Assembly (NCBI RefSeq): GCF_000721235.1
Contig: NZ_JOFH01000001.1
Location: 248,001 to 312,000, forward strand
DNA length: 64,000 nt
DNA from: Streptomyces olivaceus
Lineage (GTDB): Bacteria > Actinomycetota > Actinomycetes > Streptomycetales > Streptomycetaceae
Direction of reading: 5' to 3'
The notes under the pieces were generated by a model, which saw nothing but the letters and a program-made list of their open reading frames with translations, had not been told where the DNA came from and did not search any database. The position numbers and the translations under genes are program-made. Below, piece by piece: positions 8,555-17,249 of this stretch. Numbering within the stretch: position 1 is the first letter of the stretch; each line of letters starts with the position of its first letter.

Positions 8555-8947
8555 ATGGTGCACGTACTCAGCAGCCGGATCCTGCTCCGCCCCACCGACC
8601 CCGACCGCTCCCGCGCCTTCTACGGCGAGCAGCTCGGCCTCGCCGTGCACCGGGAGTTCGGCACCGGGCCCGAGCGGGGCACCGTCTACTTCCTCGGCGG
8701 CGGGTTCCTGGAGGTCTCCGGCCGCTCCGAGACCCCGCCCTCCCCCGCGCTCCAGGTGTGGCTCCAGGTCGAGGACGCGGCGGCGGCCCACGAGGAGCTG
8801 CGGGCCAAGGGCGTCGAGATCGTCCGGCCGCCGGTCCAGGAGCCGTGGGGCCTGGTCGAGATGTGGATCGCGGACCCGGACGGTACGCGGATCGTGCTGG
8901 TGGAGGTGCCCGCGGAGCATCCGCTGCGCTACCGGCCGGGGATCTGA
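8555..8947 (+). CDS. VOC-family (glyoxalase-like) protein
   Basis: A 130-residue single-repeat vicinal oxygen chelate protein with two beta-alpha-beta-beta-beta modules. The start of module 1 (SSRILLRPTDPDRSRAFYGEQLGL) and the C-terminal WIADPDGTRIVLVEVP end are typical. Such proteins bind a metal and act on, or sequester, small electrophiles or drugs. The function of this one cannot be deduced. ATG 8555 has GGGAGG directly upstream. The promoter region is shared with the divergent GNAT gene. Confidence 0.82.
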   Translation: MVHVLSSRILLRPTDPDRSRAFYGEQLGLAVHREFGTGPERGTVYFLGGGFLEVSGRSETPPSPALQVWLQVEDAAAAHEELRAKGVEIVRPPVQEPWGLVEMWIADPDGTRIVLVEVPAEHPLRYRPGI

Positions 8948-8978
8948 GCCGCCGCGGATCCGAGTCGCCGGGTTCCGC

Positions 8979-9225
8979 GCCGGACGGCTTCGCTCCGCCG
9001 GGCCTTCCACGGACACCTTGGCCGGACGGCATCCTCCCGACGGGCCTTCCGTCGGGCAGCCCGCCGGACGGCACCCTCCCGCCGGGCCTCCGGCCAGCCG
9101 GCCGGACGGCGTTCTCCCTCCGGGCCCCGCCGGGCCTTCCGTCGGACAGTCGGCCGGACGGCGTCCTCCCACCGCTCCCCCACGCCGGACCACTCCTCCC
9201 GCCGGGCCCCACCGGGCCGGATGGC
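8979..9225. repeat. Degenerate GC-rich tandem repeat array filling an intergenic gap
   Basis: The 351-bp gap between two VOC genes holds repeated copies of GCCGGACGGC, exact at 8979, 9021, 9063, 9101 and 9153, and degenerate at 9184 and 9216. The copies are separated by similar sequence such as TCCTCCCGCCGGGCCTTCCGTCGG. Spacing is 42, 42, 38, 52, 31 and 32 bp. All frames show low-complexity Arg/Gly/Pro sequence, so I do not treat the array as coding. Confidence 0.75.
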
Positions 9226-9298
9226 CGCCTCCCGCACCCGGCCTTAGCGTGCTGGAGGGGGACGGACGGTCTGCGGCCCGGCGGAAGGACGCCCCACG

Positions 9299-10063
9299 AT
9301 GAAGCTCCACGAACCGGTGCCAGGCGGCCCCTGCTGGGCGGAGCTGGGGACCACCGACCTGGGCGCGGCCCGGCGGTTCTACACCAAGCTGTTCGGCTGG
9401 CGTCCCGAGACGGATCCGCGGCAGCAGGCCGGCGGTTACACGATCGCGCGCTTGGACGGTAGGGCGGTCGCCGCCCTGACCCCGCTGTACCAGCGCGAGC
9501 AGCCCGTCGCGTGGAACGTGTCGTTCGCCGTCGGCGACGCGGACGCGGCCGTGCGGCAGGTGGCGGCGGCCGGCGGTGCGGTGACGCAGGGCCCGACGGA
9601 CGTCTTCGAGTCGGGCCGCTTCGCGGTGGCCGTCGATCCCACGGGGGCGCTGTTCCAGCTGTGGCAGCCGGGCACCTTCCCCGGGGCGGGGCTGTTCAAC
9701 GCGCCCGGCTCCCTGGGCTGGGTCGAGCTGCTGACCCGTGAGCCCGGCCGGGCCGCCGACTTCTACACCACGGTGTTCGGCTGGAGCGTCGACGTCGCGG
9801 CGCGCTCTCCGCGGTGGGGAATCGGCGGGGCGGACTTCGGCGGCATGGTGACGATGGACGAGAAGTTCCCGCACGAGGTACCGGCGCACTGGCTGCCGTA
9901 CTTCGCGGTGGCGGACGTGAACACCGCCGCGGTGGACACGACCGACGGCGGCGGGACCGTGCTCATGGAGCCCACCTCCGTCCCCGACGGGCCGCGCCTC
10001 GCGGTCCTGCGCGACCCGCAGGGCGCGATGTTCGGCGTGTACCGGGCGGACGGGGAGCGCTGA
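9299..10063 (+). CDS. Two-domain VOC-family protein
   Basis: A 254-residue protein with two glyoxalase/bleomycin-resistance domains in tandem: residues about 10-125 (WAELGTTDLGAARRFYTKLFGW ... DPTGALFQLWQPG) and about 138-250 (WVELLTREPGRAADFYTTVFGW ... DPQGAMFGVYRAD). This double arrangement is common in actinobacteria as an uncharacterised, possibly surface-antigen-like family. It lies downstream of a repeat array and is convergent with the IclR gene. No function can be assigned beyond the fold. Confidence 0.85.
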   Translation: MKLHEPVPGGPCWAELGTTDLGAARRFYTKLFGWRPETDPRQQAGGYTIARLDGRAVAALTPLYQREQPVAWNVSFAVGDADAAVRQVAAAGGAVTQGPTDVFESGRFAVAVDPTGALFQLWQPGTFPGAGLFNAPGSLGWVELLTREPGRAADFYTTVFGWSVDVAARSPRWGIGGADFGGMVTMDEKFPHEVPAHWLPYFAVADVNTAAVDTTDGGGTVLMEPTSVPDGPRLAVLRDPQGAMFGVYRADGER

Positions 10064-10122
10064 GGCACTGACCCGCCCGGGGCCCGCGTGGTGCCGTCCG
10101 GGCGGCCGGGCGGCGGGCGCCG

Positions 10123-10833
10123 TCAGTCGAGCAGTTCACCCAGCCGGGTGGCGGCGGCTGCGACGGTGGCCCCCAGGTCGTGGAGGGCCGTCTGCTCGAA
10201 GACCGAGATGCCGATGCTGGTCGTCGCTTCGCCGCCGCGGCCGGGCACGGCGGCGGAGATGCCGGTGACGGCCGGGATCACCTCCCCCATGGTCACGGCG
10301 TACCCCTGCGCGCGGGCCTCGGCGACCTCGGGGCGCTCGCCCTCACGCCGCGGGCCGTGGGCGAGCAGGGCGAGGCCGCCGGAGCCCTGCTCGATGGAGT
10401 GGGTCTGCCCCGGGCGGAAGGAGACGTGGACGCGGGCGCCGCGCGGCTCCACGACCATGAGCGCCCGCATCTCGGCGGCGCCCTCGCGGACCATGAGGTG
10501 CGCGGTGGCGCGGGTCGCCTCGGCCAGGTCGTCCAGGACCGGGCGGGCCAGGGCGCGGAGGTCCTGCTGGACGGGTTCGGCGAGGGTGACCAGGCCCGTG
10601 CCCAGGACGATGCGGCGCTGATGGTCGCGCCGGCAGAGCTGGTGGGCCTCCAGGGTCCGCACCAGGCGGTGGGCGACCGTGCGGTGCACGCCGACGGCGT
10701 CGGCCACCTCGCTGACGGTCAGACCGCGCGGGTGCTCGGAGAGGACTCCGAGGATCAGCAGCCCGTGGTGGAGCGTCTTGGACATCCCGGCGTCGAGCTC
10801 GGGGACCGACCGGGTCGGTACTGGTGGGTTCAC
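10123..10833 (-). CDS. IclR-family transcriptional regulator
   Basis: A 236-residue regulator with the IclR winged helix-turn-helix at about residues 18-75 (GLTVSEVADAVGVHRTVAHRLVRTLEAHQLC) and a C-terminal effector domain (residues about 85-235) of the GAF-like IclR type. It is transcribed divergently from the homogentisate-type catabolic operon and is its obvious local regulator. The start is taken as GTG 10833. The 156-bp shared intergenic region contains three copies of the half site GTGCGA/TCGCAC. IclR members respond to aromatic acids or pathway intermediates, acting as repressor or activator; which applies here is unknown. Confidence 0.88.
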   Translation of the reverse strand: MNPPVPTRSVPELDAGMSKTLHHGLLILGVLSEHPRGLTVSEVADAVGVHRTVAHRLVRTLEAHQLCRRDHQRRIVLGTGLVTLAEPVQQDLRALARPVLDDLAEATRATAHLMVREGAAEMRALMVVEPRGARVHVSFRPGQTHSIEQGSGGLALLAHGPRREGERPEVAEARAQGYAVTMGEVIPAVTGISAAVPGRGGEATTSIGISVFEQTALHDLGATVAAAATRLGELLD

Positions 10834-10882
10834 GGATCCATCCCTTGACGGGTTTCAGCCACGCTGCCTATGCTCCCATTAT

Positions 10883-10908
10883 TCGCACAGTGAGTGCGAT
10901 TATCGCAC
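10883..10908. promoter_or_regulatory. Probable IclR operator in divergent promoter
   Basis: Two overlapping inverted repeats share a half site: TCGCAC (10883) - AGTGA - GTGCGA (10894), and GTGCGAT-T-ATCGCAC (10894-10908), the second a perfect 7-bp palindrome arm pair. They sit about 50 bp upstream of the IclR start and 80 bp upstream of the catabolic operon start. Position and symmetry suggest the IclR binding site controlling both directions. Confidence 0.65.
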
Positions 10909-10989
10909 AGTACTTTGATGTGCGGCAACCCCCTCCCGCCCGCTCGGGACAGCGGTCGGCCGGGGACCACGAGCCGAAGGGACGCCCGC

Positions 10990-11436
10990 ATGGACTCCAG
11001 CGCGCCCGCGTTTCCGGCCGGTGCACCACTGGCCGAAATTCACCACCTGTACGCCCTGCAGAGCCACCTCATCGACGGCGGCCGCGCCGCGGAGTGGGCC
11101 GCGACCTTCACCGCGGACGGCACCTTCGACTCCCCCACCTACCCGGAGCCCGTGGCCGGGACGGCCGCCCTCACCGCGTTCGCCGAGCGGTTCGCCGCCG
11201 GCTGCGTTGCCGACGGCGTGGTCCGCCGGCACGTGGTCTCGAACGTGGCCGTGACGGGCACCGACGGGGAGGGAACGGTGCGGGTGGCGGCGTACCTGCA
11301 GATCGTCGCGACCCCGCCCGGCGGGTCCCCGGGCACCGAGCGGTTCACCACCCTCACCGACCGGGTGGTGCGCGACGGCGACGGCTGGCGGATCGCCGCC
11401 CGGACCGTACGCCGCGACGACACCCCCGGCGCCTGA
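10990..11436 (+). CDS. SnoaL-like/NTF2-like protein
   Basis: A 148-residue single-domain cone-fold protein (SnoaL-like polyketide cyclase/ketosteroid isomerase superfamily). The segment AEIHHLYALQSHLIDGGRAAEWAATFTADGTFDSPTYPEPVAG is typical of the SnoaL_4-like ring hydroxylase-associated group, and the C-terminal DRVVRDGDGWRIAARTVRRDD matches the usual end. Such proteins act as small lyases, isomerases, or subunits with oxygenases. It is first in the IclR-controlled operon. A role in isomerising or dehydrating the upstream substrate is possible but inferred. Confidence 0.78.
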   Translation: MDSSAPAFPAGAPLAEIHHLYALQSHLIDGGRAAEWAATFTADGTFDSPTYPEPVAGTAALTAFAERFAAGCVADGVVRRHVVSNVAVTGTDGEGTVRVAAYLQIVATPPGGSPGTERFTTLTDRVVRDGDGWRIAARTVRRDDTPGA

Positions 11437-11526
11437 GCGATCCCCTCCCGCCGCCCGCCCGGCGGACCCTCGCCGCAGCGGCACCTCACGACGGCGGCAC
11501 TTCAACGACGAAGGAACGGAACCACC

Positions 11527-12378
11527 ATGAGCGACACCGCATACCCGCCGGCCACCGGCGCCGAAGGTCCCGGCCGGGTCGTCGGCCGGCGGCCCGCCGC
11601 CGTCTACCCCGAACTGGCGGGCAGCACCGCCGTCGTCACCGGCGCCGCCCGCGGCATGGGCGCCGTCTTCAGCGAGGGCCTGGCGCTGCGCGGAGTGAAC
11701 GTCGTCGCCGCCGACATCGACCTCGACGCGGTGAAGGCGACCGCCGAGACCATCAACGCCGGGCAGGACGCGCTGCCCGACGGCGGCACCCGGGGCCGGG
11801 TCGTGCCGGCCGCGGTGGACGTGGTGGACCCGGCCGGGCACGAGGAGCTGGCGCGGCTGGCGCACGCAGAGTTCGGCCGCCTGGACCACTGGGTCAACAA
11901 CGCCGGCGTCTTCCCTCACGCCTTCGTGGGCGACATCTCGCCGGAGCAGATCGACGCCGTACTGAAGGTGAACGTGCAGGGCGTGCTGTTCGGTTCGCAG
12001 GCCGCCGCCCGGCACATGCGGCCCGGCGGCGCCATCGTGAACATGTCGTCGGTGTCGGCGGTCCGGGTGCGCAAGGGCCGGGGCGCGTACTGCGCCTCCA
12101 AGGCGTCGGTCGCCCACCTCACCGAGTCGCTCGCCGTGGAACTCGGCGACGAGGGCCTGCGGGTCAACTCCATCGCGCCCGGCTACATCGACACCGAGAT
12201 GACCCGGTGGGTGCAGGAGGACCCGGCGGCCCTGCGGCACGCGCTGGACAGCGTGCCGCTGCACCGGCTGGGCTCGCCGCAGGAGGTCCTCGGCGTGCTG
12301 CTGTTCCTGCTCTCCGACAGCGCGCGCTACGTGACCGGGCACAGCATCGCCGTCGACGGCGGCTCGCGTCATGTCTGA
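11527..12378 (+). CDS. SDR-family dehydrogenase (operon copy 1)
   Basis: A 283-residue classical SDR with an N-terminal extension of ~33 residues. The cofactor motif is TGAARGMG at 38-45, NNAG at 124-127, and the catalytic Ser174/175, Tyr188 and Lys192 in [19 protein letters not shown]. The C-terminal ITVDGG-type end ([12 protein letters not shown]) is present. Likely NAD(P)-dependent alcohol/ketone oxidoreductase. It overlaps the next SDR by 8 bp, and the pair probably carries out successive oxidations in the operon's upper pathway. Confidence 0.88.
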   Translation: MSDTAYPPATGAEGPGRVVGRRPAAVYPELAGSTAVVTGAARGMGAVFSEGLALRGVNVVAADIDLDAVKATAETINAGQDALPDGGTRGRVVPAAVDVVDPAGHEELARLAHAEFGRLDHWVNNAGVFPHAFVGDISPEQIDAVLKVNVQGVLFGSQAAARHMRPGGAIVNMSSVSAVRVRKGRGAYCASKASVAHLTESLAVELGDEGLRVNSIAPGYIDTEMTRWVQEDPAALRHALDSVPLHRLGSPQEVLGVLLFLLSDSARYVTGHSIAVDGGSRHV

Positions 12379-13192
12379 CGCCCGCCGGGAGGACTCCGCG
12401 TCCGGGGTCCACCAGGAGTCGGTGCGCTACCCCTCCGTCGTGGTCGTCACCGGAGCCGCCGCCGGCATGGGCGCCGAGCACGCCCGCGCCCTGGCCCGGC
12501 GCGGCGCCCACGTCCACCTCGCCGACGTGGCCGACACGGCACCCGTCGTACGGGACATCACCGAGGCGGGCGGCCGGGCCACCGGACACGCCCTGGACGT
12601 CACCGACCCCGACGGCTGGCGCGCGCTCGTGGAAGCCGTCCGGGAGTCCGACGGCCGTCTCGACGGACTGGTCAACAACGCCGGCGTCTCGCGGCGGCTG
12701 CGGTTCATGGACACCACCGAGGAGGTGTGGGACCGGGTCCTCAGGATCAACCTCCACGGCCCGTTCCACGGCATCCGCGCCTGCGCGCCGCTGATGCGCG
12801 ACAGCGGTGGCGGGGCGGTCGTCAACATCTCCTCGGTCTCCGGGCAGATCGGCTACTTCTCGCCGTCCTACTCGGCGAGCAAGTGGGGCCTGACCGGGCT
12901 GTCGAAGTCCGCCGCGGGTGAGCTGGCCGCCTGGGGCATCCGGGTCAACTCGCTGCATCCGGGGCTGGTCGGCACGGGTCTGCTCGCCGGTTCGGACGCC
13001 TTCGTGGAGTCGGCCAGGCGCAGCATCCCGGCGGGGCGTCTCGGTGAGGTCGGCGAGGTGACGGACGCGGTGCTGTTCCTGCTGTCCGACCGCAGCTCCT
13101 ACATGACCGGCACCGAGGTCACCCTCGACGGCGGGCTGGTCTCCAACGGGCTGTACCACCGCATTCTCGACGACGCCGAAGGAGCCCTGTGA
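12371..13192 (+). CDS. SDR-family dehydrogenase (operon copy 2)
   Basis: A 273-residue classical SDR with TGAAAGMG at 27-34, NNAG at 102-105 and Ser154/Tyr167/Lys171 ([19 protein letters not shown]). It resembles 3-alpha/20-beta-hydroxysteroid dehydrogenase-type enzymes by its overall layout and [12 protein letters not shown] end, but this does not fix the substrate. It overlaps both neighbours (8 bp upstream, 1 bp downstream), showing tight translational coupling with the flavoprotein. Confidence 0.88.
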   Translation: MSDARREDSASGVHQESVRYPSVVVVTGAAAGMGAEHARALARRGAHVHLADVADTAPVVRDITEAGGRATGHALDVTDPDGWRALVEAVRESDGRLDGLVNNAGVSRRLRFMDTTEEVWDRVLRINLHGPFHGIRACAPLMRDSGGGAVVNISSVSGQIGYFSPSYSASKWGLTGLSKSAAGELAAWGIRVNSLHPGLVGTGLLAGSDAFVESARRSIPAGRLGEVGEVTDAVLFLLSDRSSYMTGTEVTLDGGLVSNGLYHRILDDAEGAL

Positions 13193-14607
13193 TGACCGAC
13201 CTCGACGCACTCGACGTGATCGTGGTGGGCGGCGGCGGCGCCGGTCTGGCCGCCGCGGTCGCCGCCGCCGAACAGGGCGCCCGGGTGCTGCTCTTCGAGT
13301 CCGAACGCGAACTGGGCGGCTCCACGCAGCTCTCCGCGGGCCTGTTCACCGCGGCCGGCACCGGCGTGCAGCGCGGCCTCGGCATCGAGGACACCGCCGA
13401 GCGGCACTTCCAGCACTACATGGACCTCAACCAGTGGCAGCTCAAGCCCGGTCTGATCAGGGCGTTCTGCGCGGCGGCCGGTCCCACCCTGGAGTGGATG
13501 CTGGGCCTCGGCCTGGACGTCCCGGCCGCCGTGTCGCCCGACGCGCACACCCCGGGCCTGTGCCGGGCCGGAGTGGAGGACGTGTGGCGCGGTCACGTAC
13601 CGCGCGACCAGGGGTACGGCCTGGTGCAGGTCCTGGACCGGGCCCGGCGCGAACGCGGCGTCGAGGCGGTGCTCAACACCCGTGTCGAGCGGCTGCTGTT
13701 CGAGGAGGGCCGGGTCGCGGGCGTGGTCGCCGACGGCATCGAGGTCCGGGCCGGCGCGGTCGTCGTCGCCAGCGGCGGCTTCGCCCAGGACCCCGGGCTG
13801 CTCGACCGGTACTACCCCGAGGCGCACGAGGCGGGCGACTCGCTGTTCGTGGTGGCGGCGCCCGGCAGCCGCGGCGACCACTTCGCCTTCGCCGAGCAGA
13901 CCGGTGCCTCGCTCACCGGGCACGGCTGGGGTTTGATGCTGCCGACCGCGTACTTCCAGCGGTACCACCACTGGCAGGCCGGGTTCCCGCCGAAGTCCCG
14001 CGTGTACGTCAACGGGAGCGGCCGGCGCTTCATGGACGAGGACGCCTCCTACGCGGTCTCCACCGGCATCATCCTGGCCCAGGACGGCCCGGTGTGGGCG
14101 GTGTTCGACGAGAAGGCCCGGCTGGGCCTGCCCACCGGGTACGCGGACTGGACGCCCGAGCGGGTCGCCGAGGAGGTGCGCGCCGGGCGGACGCTGAGCG
14201 CCGCCACCCTCACCGAGCTGGCCGCCGCCATGGACGTACCGTCCGACGCGCTGTCCGCCACCGTCACCCGGTGGAACGCGCGGCTCGCGGCGAGCGGCGC
14301 GGACCCCGACTTCCTGCGCGAGGACTCCCTCGCCGCGAAGGGGTCGCCGCAGCCGCCCGCGCCGATCGCCGCCGGGCCGTACTACGCGGCGCGGGTGCTG
14401 CCGGCGGAGCTGGTGTGCACGCACACCGGCCTGGAGATCGACCACGACGCGGCCGTACTGGACCGCACCGGAACCCCCGTACCCGGGCTGTTCGCCGCCG
14501 GCGAGGCCGGCGGCGGTGTGCTCGGCATGCGCTACGTCGGCGGCGGCAACGCCGTCGCCAACGCCCTCACCATGGGGCGCGTCGCCGGCCGCAACGCGGC
14601 CCGCTGA
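13192..14607 (+). CDS. FAD-dependent oxidoreductase (KstD/fumarate reductase-like)
   Basis: A 471-residue flavoprotein of the 3-ketosteroid delta-1-dehydrogenase/fumarate reductase superfamily. The ADP-binding loop is VVGGGGAGLAAAVAAAEQGARVLLFE at residues 10-36, followed by GGSTQLSAG. The C-terminal FAD segment GLFAAGEAGGGVLGMRYVGGGNAVANALTMGRVAG is diagnostic. Members desaturate a ring ketone or reduce an activated alkene. ATG 13192 overlaps the SDR stop. In this operon a ring dehydrogenation leading toward an aromatic product is an attractive guess, because homogentisate dioxygenase lies downstream. Confidence 0.85.
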   Translation: MTDLDALDVIVVGGGGAGLAAAVAAAEQGARVLLFESERELGGSTQLSAGLFTAAGTGVQRGLGIEDTAERHFQHYMDLNQWQLKPGLIRAFCAAAGPTLEWMLGLGLDVPAAVSPDAHTPGLCRAGVEDVWRGHVPRDQGYGLVQVLDRARRERGVEAVLNTRVERLLFEEGRVAGVVADGIEVRAGAVVVASGGFAQDPGLLDRYYPEAHEAGDSLFVVAAPGSRGDHFAFAEQTGASLTGHGWGLMLPTAYFQRYHHWQAGFPPKSRVYVNGSGRRFMDEDASYAVSTGIILAQDGPVWAVFDEKARLGLPTGYADWTPERVAEEVRAGRTLSAATLTELAAAMDVPSDALSATVTRWNARLAASGADPDFLREDSLAAKGSPQPPAPIAAGPYYAARVLPAELVCTHTGLEIDHDAAVLDRTGTPVPGLFAAGEAGGGVLGMRYVGGGNAVANALTMGRVAGRNAAR

Positions 14608-14650
14608 CCCTCTCACCTCCCCTCTCCCCCTCTTCCCCTCAGGAGCCGTC

Positions 14651-16000
14651 ATGGGAGCGCACCTCGACGCCGAGGACACCGCAGCCCTGGGCAGCAGAGT
14701 CACCCGGAAGGTCACGTACCGGATCTTCCCGATCGTGGGCCTGTTGTATGTGTTCAACTACATGGACCGGTCCAACATCAGTTACGCCCAGCTCGGGATG
14801 GAGCAGGAACTGGGCATCACGACGGCCACGTTCGGCGCCGTCGCGGCGATCTTCTTCCTCGCCTACGTGGTGCTGGAGATCCCCAGCAACATGATGCTGA
14901 AGAAGGTCGGGGCACGGCTGTGGCTGGCCCGGATCGCCATCAGCTGGGGTCTGGTGACCGTCGTCACCGGGTTCGTGGAGAGCGTCACCCACCTGTACGT
15001 CGCGCGGATCGCGCTGGGCATCGCGGAGGCCGGGCTCTTCCCGGGTCTGCTGCTGTACCTGACGTTCTGGTACCGGGGCCGGGAGCGCGGCCGGGCCATC
15101 GCGATGATGGCGCTCGCGCAGCCCATCGCCATGGTCCTCGGCTCCCTCACCGGCGGCTGGATCCTCGACCACGTGCACTGGGCCGACATGAGCGGCTGGC
15201 GCTGGGTGTTCATCCTCCAGGGCGCGCCCGCGATCCTGATCGGCCTGGTCACGCTGGTGTGGCTGCCGGACCGGCCGTCGGACGCCCGGTTCCTGACGCC
15301 GGCCGAGAGCCGCTGGCTCGAGTCGGAGATCGACAAGGAGTACGCGGACGGGCCCGCGCACAAGGAGACGGTCCGCGACCAGCTGCGGGCGCTGAAGAAC
15401 CGCAAGGTGCTCTACCTGGCCTTCGCCAACTTCTTCGCGGCGTGCGGCCTGTACGGCTTCACCTTCTTCGTGCCGAAGATCGTCCAGCAGCTCGACCCGT
15501 CGTACTCGGCCACCAACATCGGTGTGCTCGGCACCATCCCGTACCTGGTGGGCGCGGTCGGCATGCTGCTGGTGGCACGCAACTCCGACCGCACGGGGGA
15601 GCGCCGCTTCCACGTCATCGGCCTGATGCTGCTCGCCGCGGTCGGCCTGTTCGGCACCATCGTCTTCCGCCACGACCCGGTACCGGCGATGATCTGCCTG
15701 TCGCTGGTGGCGATCGGCGTGCTCGGCTACATGGCTCCGTACTGGGCACTGGCGGCGCGGGTGCTGCCGCGCGGGCAGACCGCGGTGGGGCTGGCCGGCA
15801 TCAACTCGATCGCCGCGCTGGGCGGTTTCTTCAGCCCGTACATCATCGGCAAGAACGCCACCGCCGACGACGTCACGGTCGGCCTGTACTTCCCCATCGT
15901 CTGCCTCGTGGTCTGCGCCGTGATGCTCGCCTTCCTGAAGGTGCCGCGCGACCGGCAGCCCGCCGAGTCCCCCGCCAGGGCCACCACGGCGGGCGTCTGA
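14651..16000 (+). CDS. MFS transporter, anion:cation symporter (phthalate permease-like) family
   Basis: A 449-residue major facilitator with about 12 hydrophobic segments. The N-terminus FPIVGLLYVFNYMDRSNISYA is the ACS-family signature. The cytoplasmic loop after TM2 (LEIPSNMMLKKVGARLWLARI) and the second one in the TM8-9 region match the family. ACS transporters carry organic anions such as aromatic carboxylates. It starts at ATG 14651, 10 bases after AGGAG. Its position inside the catabolic operon implies uptake of the pathway substrate, probably a ring-containing acid. Confidence 0.9.
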   Translation: MGAHLDAEDTAALGSRVTRKVTYRIFPIVGLLYVFNYMDRSNISYAQLGMEQELGITTATFGAVAAIFFLAYVVLEIPSNMMLKKVGARLWLARIAISWGLVTVVTGFVESVTHLYVARIALGIAEAGLFPGLLLYLTFWYRGRERGRAIAMMALAQPIAMVLGSLTGGWILDHVHWADMSGWRWVFILQGAPAILIGLVTLVWLPDRPSDARFLTPAESRWLESEIDKEYADGPAHKETVRDQLRALKNRKVLYLAFANFFAACGLYGFTFFVPKIVQQLDPSYSATNIGVLGTIPYLVGAVGMLLVARNSDRTGERRFHVIGLMLLAAVGLFGTIVFRHDPVPAMICLSLVAIGVLGYMAPYWALAARVLPRGQTAVGLAGINSIAALGGFFSPYIIGKNATADDVTVGLYFPIVCLVVCAVMLAFLKVPRDRQPAESPARATTAGV

Positions 16001-16046
16001 CCAGCTCGTCCGCCGACTCACCCGCCGACGCAAGGAACCACACCTC

Positions 16047-17249
16047 ATGCCCTACTACCGCAGTGTCGGGGACGTCCCGCCCAAACGGCACACCCAGCAC
16101 CGGGACGCCGAAGGCCGCCTGCGCTTCGAGGAGCTGATGGGCGAGGAGGGCTTCTCCTCCGACTCCTCGCTGCTCTACCACCGCGAGATCCCCTCGGCGA
16201 TCACCGACTCCCGCACCTGGGGCCTCACCGGCCAGGACACCACCGCCAACCACCCGCTCAAGCCGCGCCACCTGAGGCTCCACGGCCTCTTCCGCGGTGA
16301 CGCCTGGCGCGACACCGACGCCGTGACGGGCCGGCGGCTGCTGCTCGGCAACGGCGACGTGCGCCTCTCCTACGTCGTCGCCGGTACCGCCTCGCCGCTC
16401 TACCGCAACGGCCTCGGCGACGAGTGCGTGTACGTCGAGGCAGGCACGGCGAGAGTCGAGACCGTGTTCGGCGCGCTGACCGCGCGCGCCGGTGACTACG
16501 TGCTGCTGCCCCGGGCCACCACCCACCGCTGGCTGCCCGAGGGCGACGAGCCGCTGCGCCTGTACTGTGTGGAGGCCAACTCGCACATCTCCCCCGCCCG
16601 CCGCTACCTCTCACGCCACGGGCAGCTCCTCGAACACGCCCCGTTCTGCGAGCGGGACCTGCACGGGCCCGGCGGACCGCTGCTGGCCGAGGGCACCGAC
16701 ATCGACGTGTACGTCAAGCACCGCGGCCCGCGCGGCGAGGTGCTCGGCACGGTGTTCACGCAGGCCACCCACCCGTTCGACGTGGTCGGCTGGGACGGCT
16801 GCCTGTACCCCTACACCTTCAGCGTCCACGACTTCGAGCCGATCACCGGCCGGGTGCACCAGCCGCCGCCCGCCCACCAGGTCTTCGAGGGCGACAACTT
16901 CGTCATCTGCAACTTCGTGCCGCGCAAGGTGGACTACCACCCGCTGGCCATCCCGGTGCCGTACTACCACTCCAACGTCGACAGCGACGAGGTGATGTTC
17001 TACTGCGGCGGCGACTACGAGGCCCGCAAGGGCTCCGGCATCGGGCAGGGCTCGGTCTCGCTGCACCCCGGCGGACACGCGCACGGACCGCAGCCCGGCG
17101 CCTACGAGCGGTCCGTCGGCGCCGAGTTCTTCGACGAACTGGCGGTCATGGTCGACACGTTCAGGCCGCTGGAGCTGGGCGAGGGCGCGCTCGCCGCGGA
17201 GGACGCGGGCTACGCCTGGACCTGGGCGGGGCGGGGGCCGGCCGCGTGA
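16047..17249 (+). CDS. hmgA: Homogentisate 1,2-dioxygenase
   Basis: A 400-residue cupin-fold Fe(II) ring-cleavage dioxygenase that opens homogentisate to maleylacetoacetate. Recognised by the N-terminal YYRSVGDVPPKRHTQHR and LLYHREIPSAI, by the cupin core VYVEAGTARVETVFGALTARAGDYVLLPRATTHRW and by the C-terminal iron region PYYHSNVDSDEVMFYCGGDYEAR ... LHPGGHAHGPQPG, which holds the His and Glu ligands. It is slightly shorter than proteobacterial enzymes but complete. The stop overlaps the GTG start of the next gene. Confidence 0.93.
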   Translation: MPYYRSVGDVPPKRHTQHRDAEGRLRFEELMGEEGFSSDSSLLYHREIPSAITDSRTWGLTGQDTTANHPLKPRHLRLHGLFRGDAWRDTDAVTGRRLLLGNGDVRLSYVVAGTASPLYRNGLGDECVYVEAGTARVETVFGALTARAGDYVLLPRATTHRWLPEGDEPLRLYCVEANSHISPARRYLSRHGQLLEHAPFCERDLHGPGGPLLAEGTDIDVYVKHRGPRGEVLGTVFTQATHPFDVVGWDGCLYPYTFSVHDFEPITGRVHQPPPAHQVFEGDNFVICNFVPRKVDYHPLAIPVPYYHSNVDSDEVMFYCGGDYEARKGSGIGQGSVSLHPGGHAHGPQPGAYERSVGAEFFDELAVMVDTFRPLELGEGALAAEDAGYAWTWAGRGPAA

